Positions 25,773-29,776 of a stretch of DNA of 29,776 bases are shown here, one piece after another. The translations under genes and the position numbers were made by a program. The notes beneath the pieces are model-generated. The model saw only the letters and a program-made list of their open reading frames with translations, made no database searches and was not told the origin of the DNA. Source of the DNA: a virus; the IMG/VR virus record IMGVR_UViG_3300045110_000337, positions 1 to 29,776 of that record; one strand, given 5' to 3'. How positions within the stretch are numbered: the first letter of the stretch is position 1; every line of letters starts with the position of its first letter.

Positions 25773-27898
25773 CCCTTGGCCCAGCGATCGCCGATCGTGC
25801 CCGTGGCAACGAGTGGCACCCAGCCCTGCAGCGGAGGCTCGCCGGTACGCGGGTTGATGACGTTCTCCATCAGGGTGGTCAGCATCTTCATCCCTTCCTC
25901 GGCGTGCTCCTGTGGGCAGACGGCCACGATCTCATCGTGCACGTTGAGGACGGGAGTCAGGGGGAACCCGGTGAGTGCCAGGTGCCGGCGGATGTCCACC
26001 ATGGCAAGTTTGAGCGTGTCTGCTGCTGAGCCTTGAATAATAGCATTGATGGCCTGGCGCTCTGCCCCGTTGAGGATGGAGCGGCGCCGCTTGTACTCCT
26101 CCTTGTCGTTGGTGGCGCGAGGGTTGACGGTGACCAGCTCCTCGATCCGACGGCGCCGGCCGAGCATCGTCTCGACGTACGGGTAGACGAGGTACTCGAC
26201 CCTGCCGGTGGGGTCACGGCGACGCTGGCACCGACCACGGGCGAGCGCCAGCTCTCGGTTCTTCCACGGCATGATCCGCTTGAACCTCTTGAAGTACGTG
26301 TCGATGATCTGCTGGCACCGCTCGACCGGGGCGCCCGTCTGCTGGTGCAGGCGCCACGCACCACCGCCGTAGCCGATGAGGAAGTTGGGTGTCTTGCCGG
26401 CGACGGTGCGCTGTTCCTTGGTGACCTTCGTCGGGTCGATGCCGAGGATCAGTGCGGCGGTGGCGGTGTGGATGTCGTCGTCACCGAGGAACAGGTCGCG
26501 CATGGTCTCGTCCTCGGCGTACGTGCAGATGAACCGCAGCTCGATCTGGTCGTAGTCCGCAGAGATCATCACCTCGCCGCGGTCGGGGATGAACATGCCA
26601 CGGATGTCGGACTCCCGTGGGATGTTCTGGATGTTGGGTGCGTAACACGACAGGCGCCCGGTCACCGTCTGGTGTTGGTTGAAGCTCGGGTAGAGGTAGC
26701 CGTCGTGGAGCTTGGTACTCAGCCCCACGAAGTACGTGCCGATCAGCTTGGCCTCGGCTGCGTAGTCGAGCATCAACTGCGCTGCCTCGCCGGCCGGCCC
26801 CTCCTCTTCCTTGACGAGCGCGAGCGCCTTGGCGTCGACACTGATGGCGTTGGTCTTCTTGGTGCGGGTGATCGTCTGCGCACCGAGGTGGTCGTAGAGC
26901 AGCGACGCCTTCTGTGCTGTGGCGTTGGGGTTGAAGTCGACCGGCGCCCCGTAGTCAGTGATCAGTTGGTCGCGGATCAACGTGGCCTTGGCCTCGGCCT
27001 CGCTGCGCAGCCGAGCCATCACCTCGGTGTCGATCTTGACGCCGTGGATCTCCTGCTGGCGCAGCGACTGCGCCACCTCCATCTCGAACTCGAACAGCTC
27101 CCAATACACAGGGTTGCGGCGCAGCTTGCGCTCGGCCTCGACCCACAGCAGCCACGTGAACCGTGCGTCCTGCTCGGCGTACCGCGTCGCCTGGGCGAAG
27201 CTGATGTTGTCCATCCCGACCTTGCCGAGCTTGTCGTAGCGGTGGTCGAGCTTCTCCTTGACGAAGTTCTCCAAGTCCCAGCCCTTGAAGGCGTTCTCGT
27301 CGAGGATGTGCAGCGCCACCTGTAGTTCACCCCACGGCCCGGGGACCAACTCGCCGTAGTACTTGACCAACGAGCGGATGTCGAAGCGGAGGTTCTGGTT
27401 GATCTTGCGGCGGTCGCTGAACATCAGCGGCTGCAGGATCTCGCAGGCGTCCATGATGTCGAGCTGCGGTGGTGGCGGGCCGAACTCCGCCGGCATGGCG
27501 CGAGGCACGTGCGCCTTCGATTCCTTGCCGGTACTGGTGTACCGCTTCGGGTGTCCTTCGGGGTACGCCTCGGTGACGGGGATGCTGCGTGTCCCTGCCG
27601 GCACGAGCAGCTCACCGTTCGGGTGGCCACACGCAACCGCATCGCTGCGGCCGAGCGTGGCCAACCCGAACCACACAACGTTGTTGAGCCGTTCGTCGGT
27701 GGCGCGCAGGTCGTACTCGGCGAGCCATGCCTTGTCGTCGACCGTGCGGTCGGCGGGGGACAAGTCACGCAGCCATCGAGCACGTGCCTTGTCGGCGTCG
27801 GTCGGTCGGTACACCGTCTCCAAGTCGAAGACGAATGCGTCGCGCCGTTGGTACTCCCGTACTAGCTCACGTAACTCGGAGGGTGTGGTGACGAGCAC
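25769..27898 (-). CDS. polA: Family A DNA polymerase (DNA polymerase I type)
   Basis: A 709-residue protein with an N-terminal 3'-5' exonuclease domain: exo I FVFDLET (Asp25, Glu27), exo II RFDIRSLV, exo III YAEQDARF. The polymerase domain has motif A ISADYDQIELR, the O-helix RTVAGKTPNFLIGYG with the Lys and Phe of family A enzymes, and motif C NVHDEI (His654, Asp655, Glu656). No 5'-3' exonuclease domain is present, as usual for phage versions. Phe at the O-helix position, rather than Tyr, predicts discrimination against dideoxynucleotides. The start is a GTG two bases after the SSB stop. It should be the replicative polymerase. Confidence 0.93.
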   Translation of the reverse strand: MLVTTPSELRELVREYQRRDAFVFDLETVYRPTDADKARARWLRDLSPADRTVDDKAWLAEYDLRATDERLNNVVWFGLATLGRSDAVACGHPNGELLVPAGTRSIPVTEAYPEGHPKRYTSTGKESKAHVPRAMPAEFGPPPPQLDIMDACEILQPLMFSDRRKINQNLRFDIRSLVKYYGELVPGPWGELQVALHILDENAFKGWDLENFVKEKLDHRYDKLGKVGMDNISFAQATRYAEQDARFTWLLWVEAERKLRRNPVYWELFEFEMEVAQSLRQQEIHGVKIDTEVMARLRSEAEAKATLIRDQLITDYGAPVDFNPNATAQKASLLYDHLGAQTITRTKKTNAISVDAKALALVKEEEGPAGEAAQLMLDYAAEAKLIGTYFVGLSTKLHDGYLYPSFNQHQTVTGRLSCYAPNIQNIPRESDIRGMFIPDRGEVMISADYDQIELRFICTYAEDETMRDLFLGDDDIHTATAALILGIDPTKVTKEQRTVAGKTPNFLIGYGGGAWRLHQQTGAPVERCQQIIDTYFKRFKRIMPWKNRELALARGRCQRRRDPTGRVEYLVYPYVETMLGRRRRIEELVTVNPRATNDKEEYKRRRSILNGAERQAINAIIQGSAADTLKLAMVDIRRHLALTGFPLTPVLNVHDEIVAVCPQEHAEEGMKMLTTLMENVINPRTGEPPLQGWVPLVATGTIGDRWAKG

Positions 27899-27900
27899 GG

Positions 27901-28710
27901 CTATTCATCTTCACCCTCGCCGGCCGCGATCTCCCGTGCCACCTTGCGCATCTCTGCCTTGGAGGAGAACTCCTTGCTGGCGAACTCGGGGGTGAATCGC
28001 GACAGCGCCTCCAACTCCTCCTCGCTCGGCACGTAGTACTTCGGGTAGTCCTCGGCGATGTCCGACGGCGTGCGCACGTAGTCGAACGTGTACTCGGTGT
28101 CGAAGCCGGCGCCGACGCGGCGGAAGTAATAGAACTTGCGGTCGAGCGGGCCGTGCTTGGAGTCGTTGTGGGCGATGAGCTTCTTCAACGTCTTCGGGCT
28201 GACGTTCAACGACATCACGATCGGATCTTCCTCGGAGAGCACAGCGACGTTGAACCGCGACTCCTTCTGGTAGTCCATCGAGTAGGCGCAGAACGGGCAG
28301 CCGTTCTTGGTGTTGTCCTTCTCGTTGGGGTCACCGATGCACGGGTAGGCGCGCTTGCCCTTGCGCTGCAACCAGTGGATCCGCAGCGATGCGTACGGCT
28401 TGTCTTCGAGGAAGCGAATCACCTCCTCGTCACCATCCTTCAACTTCAACTGGTTGGCGAACTCGGATGACGTGGCGACACGTTGGGCCTCGCCCCAGCC
28501 ACCGGTGACGTGCGGCTTGGCGCCCGGCTCGTCGTCGTCGTCATCGTCGGCGACGGCGCGGCGCGCACGTGGCGCTGTGACGATGCCGGTGTCGTCATCG
28601 TCGTCGTCGTCGTAGCGAGGGCGTGGCGCCGCAGCCTTCTTGGCCGGCGCCGCCTTCTTGGCAGCAGTCTTCTTGGCCGGGACTGCTCCCGGCCTCACGA
28701 ACGTGACCAT
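27901..28710 (-). CDS. ssDNA-binding protein with long charged N-terminal tail
   Basis: A 269-residue protein with GGAG nine bases before the ATG. Residues about 1-75 are a low-complexity tail: Lys/Ala repeats (KKTAAKKAAPAKKAA), then two runs of Asp (seven and six) encoded by repeated GAC/GAT codons. The core follows, including a metal-site-like segment YPCIGDP ... GCPFC and a beta-rich region (KFYYFRRVGAGFDTEY), and the C-terminus is acidic (GEGEDE), as in SSBs that recruit partners. Position before the polymerase and this tail support an SSB role of the gp32-like type. The tail is unusually long. Confidence 0.7.
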   Translation of the reverse strand: MVTFVRPGAVPAKKTAAKKAAPAKKAAAPRPRYDDDDDDDTGIVTAPRARRAVADDDDDDEPGAKPHVTGGWGEAQRVATSSEFANQLKLKDGDEEVIRFLEDKPYASLRIHWLQRKGKRAYPCIGDPNEKDNTKNGCPFCAYSMDYQKESRFNVAVLSEEDPIVMSLNVSPKTLKKLIAHNDSKHGPLDRKFYYFRRVGAGFDTEYTFDYVRTPSDIAEDYPKYYVPSEEELEALSRFTPEFASKEFSSKAEMRKVAREIAAGEGEDE

Positions 28711-28744
28711 TGGATGTTGCTCCCCATTGTCTAGGTGGGTGGAC

Positions 28745-29206
28745 TCACAACGACTTCCAGACCGACCACACGAGGCGTGTGAACTCGGACCAGTTGCCGG
28801 TGCGACTGTCGGCAGGATCATAGACCTTCGCAACCTTGGCGGCGGCGATGGCTGCCTCGATCTGTTCACGGCTGTACAGGCGCCGGCCCTTGGCGACGCG
28901 GCCGGCGAGGTTGGCCGTCGGCGGTGCCTCCTCCCGGTAGGAGGCCGGGGGGAACCAACGCTTCTGTTCCCACGACCTGATCGTCACCGGGTTGCGGTTG
29001 AGAGCCTCGGCGAGCGCACCGATGGTGAAGAACTCGAACGTGCCGGGGCGGTCCTTGCGTCCGCGCATCACCGGGTTGCGATCCCACGGGCGCCGCTCCA
29101 CCGCAGGGGGGGTCTTCGGTTCGCGCCACTTTGAAACCTGCTCCATCGACGTGAGGGCGGCGCCGCCGAAGACCTTGTCGAGCACGGGGTTGCTCGGCTT
29201 GGTCAT
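28745..29206 (-). CDS. MerR/excisionase-like HTH protein
   Basis: A 153-residue protein whose centre reads TIGALAEALNRNPVTIRSW, then RWFPPASYR and GRRLYSREQIEAA: a MerR-type helix-turn-helix with a wing. The N-terminal 60 residues are basic and Pro-rich, and a C-terminal helix ends in WKSL. It could regulate the replication genes or act as a directionality factor. The ATG overlaps the preceding TGA. A third, looser copy of the G-run plus TTTGAAAC element (29106-29137) lies inside its coding sequence. Confidence 0.75.
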   Translation of the reverse strand: MTKPSNPVLDKVFGGAALTSMEQVSKWREPKTPPAVERRPWDRNPVMRGRKDRPGTFEFFTIGALAEALNRNPVTIRSWEQKRWFPPASYREEAPPTANLAGRVAKGRRLYSREQIEAAIAAAKVAKVYDPADSRTGNWSEFTRLVWSVWKSL

Positions 29207-29346
29207 GACTGGCACTCGGGACACGTCACGTCGGTGTGCCACGCCGTGGTACGGACACGATCGTTGCGCCCGGTCACTCCGCACTTGGTGATGACGTTGC
29301 CGCTCTTGGTCTCGCGCAGCAGGTGCACGACGTCACGCCCGGGCAT
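29203..29346 (-). CDS. Small protein with CPEC motif, 47 aa
   Basis: MPGRDVVHLLRETKSGNVIT, KCGVTGRNDR and a C-terminal VTCPECQS. One CxxC plus a further Cys and His could bind zinc. The ATG overlaps the preceding gene by 14 bases and the TGA overlaps the next ATG. Too short for family assignment. Confidence 0.55.
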   Translation of the reverse strand: MPGRDVVHLLRETKSGNVITKCGVTGRNDRVRTTAWHTDVTCPECQS

Positions 29347-29599
29347 CCTTCACCTCTTCCTCGAACGCTGCGACGAGCCGGTCGAACGACGGCGCCTTGA
29401 TGTCCTTGGCGTCTTCCCCTTTGATCACGAGGTAGAGCTGATCGACGATCGCCTGCAGCATCTCGACGACGTCCTCGATCTGTAGCTCGGGGACGCGGAT
29501 GACGATGTGGCGCGACGGGTTCTCGTGGTCGGTGACACCGATCTCGATCTCCCGACCGAAGTCGACCTGGCGGACGGAGGTCTCGAAGCGACCGGCCAT
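29333..29599 (-). CDS. Hypothetical protein, 88 aa
   Basis: MAGRFETSVRQVDFGREIEI starts one base after the upstream stop (TGATG). A strand-rich first half (HIVIRVPELQIED) is followed by a helix (VVEMLQAIVDQLYLVI) and an acidic end. No recognised family. Confidence 0.6.
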   Translation of the reverse strand: MAGRFETSVRQVDFGREIEIGVTDHENPSRHIVIRVPELQIEDVVEMLQAIVDQLYLVIKGEDAKDIKAPSFDRLVAAFEEEVKDARA

Positions 29600-29776
29600 C
29601 ACTCCCCCTTCACGATGAACGAGAACTTCTCGTGGGTGACATTGAACTCGTCGACCACCGACTGCGGCACCTTCTGCTCGTAGAGCACCTTGAAGAAGTC
29701 GTCCTCCGAGAACTCTTCGATGGTCACCTCGTGGATCACCTCGTCGCGCAGGTCGTGCTTGACCAACCACTCCTCG
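29599..29776 (-). CDS. Hypothetical protein, C-terminal 58 residues only
   Basis: The gene starts beyond base 29776. The visible end (EEWLVKHDLRDEVIHEVTIE onward, to KFSFIVKGE) is acidic with alternating strands and helices. Its TGA overlaps the next ATG. No family can be assigned from this fragment. Confidence 0.55.
   Translation of the reverse strand, partial: EEWLVKHDLRDEVIHEVTIEEFSEDDFFKVLYEQKVPQSVVDEFNVTHEKFSFIVKGE

Noticed and set aside
1-29776. Many long plus-strand open frames opposite minus-strand genes, for example over the polymerase and RecA genes
   Set aside because: They are shadows produced by high GC in third positions; they show no start signals, motifs or coupling, whereas the minus-strand genes do.
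1-29776. CRISPR arrays, insertion sequences, diversity-generating elements
   Set aside because: No regularly spaced direct repeats, terminal inverted repeats with a transposase, or paired template/variable repeats with a reverse transcriptase were seen.

Overview
This window looks like part of the genome of a GC-rich tailed phage, or a prophage, of an actinobacterium. I base this on four things. A WhiB-family regulator at 23253-23681 is a family essentially limited to Actinobacteria and their phages. There is a compact phage replication/recombination set: family A DNA polymerase, RecA, an SSB-like protein, a Cas4-like exonuclease and two small PD-(D/E)XK nucleases. Dozens of short genes are packed with 1-14 base overlaps, mostly ATGA, GTGA or TGATG. 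Third codon positions strongly prefer G or C. No capsid, tail, portal, terminase, lysis or integrase gene is recognisable, and I see no tRNA or CRISPR array. Nearly every gene is on the minus strand, so transcription runs from high to low coordinates. Layout in transcription order: (1) 29776-21335 is the DNA metabolism block, with a partial gene, small proteins, a MerR-like HTH protein, SSB-like protein, DNA polymerase, zinc-ribbon proteins, RecA, a Holliday-junction-resolvase-like nuclease, WhiB, Cas4-like exonuclease, small genes and a second nuclease. (2) 21325-18062 is a run of poorly recognisable proteins including a ParB-like protein and a candidate ADP-ribosyltransferase. (3) 18035-14947 holds zinc-binding, degenerate HAD-like and unknown proteins, ending at a strong bidirectional hairpin. 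(4) 14102-14946 is the only region with plus-strand genes; it holds two small ORFs and a hairpin-rich stretch, and shares with 15523-15565 an unusual bipartite repeat. (5) 14101-1 is a long accessory region of small proteins, many with paired-cysteine zinc motifs, around an SNF2-type helicase, a SprT-like/DUF2786 pair and a MerR-type regulator. The most striking signal is in part 5. Eight genes or operons are preceded by copies of one promoter-like element: a box close to YTGCAMGWCGTTGAA, then a TANNNT -10 hexamer whose end lies only 6-7 bases from the start codon. The start codon nearly always begins RTGACCAMC. This geometry predicts leaderless mRNAs. In the best copies the -35-like and -10 hexamers are 19 bp apart, a spacing typical of MerR-activated promoters, and one copy drives the local MerR-type gene. 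I infer a phage-specific regulon that switches on the accessory genes as a group; the conserved sequence is directly visible, while the leaderless start and the MerR link are inference. Start sites were chosen by overlap with the preceding stop codon, Shine-Dalgarno sequence or promoter distance. Functions were assigned from motifs seen by eye, without database searches.
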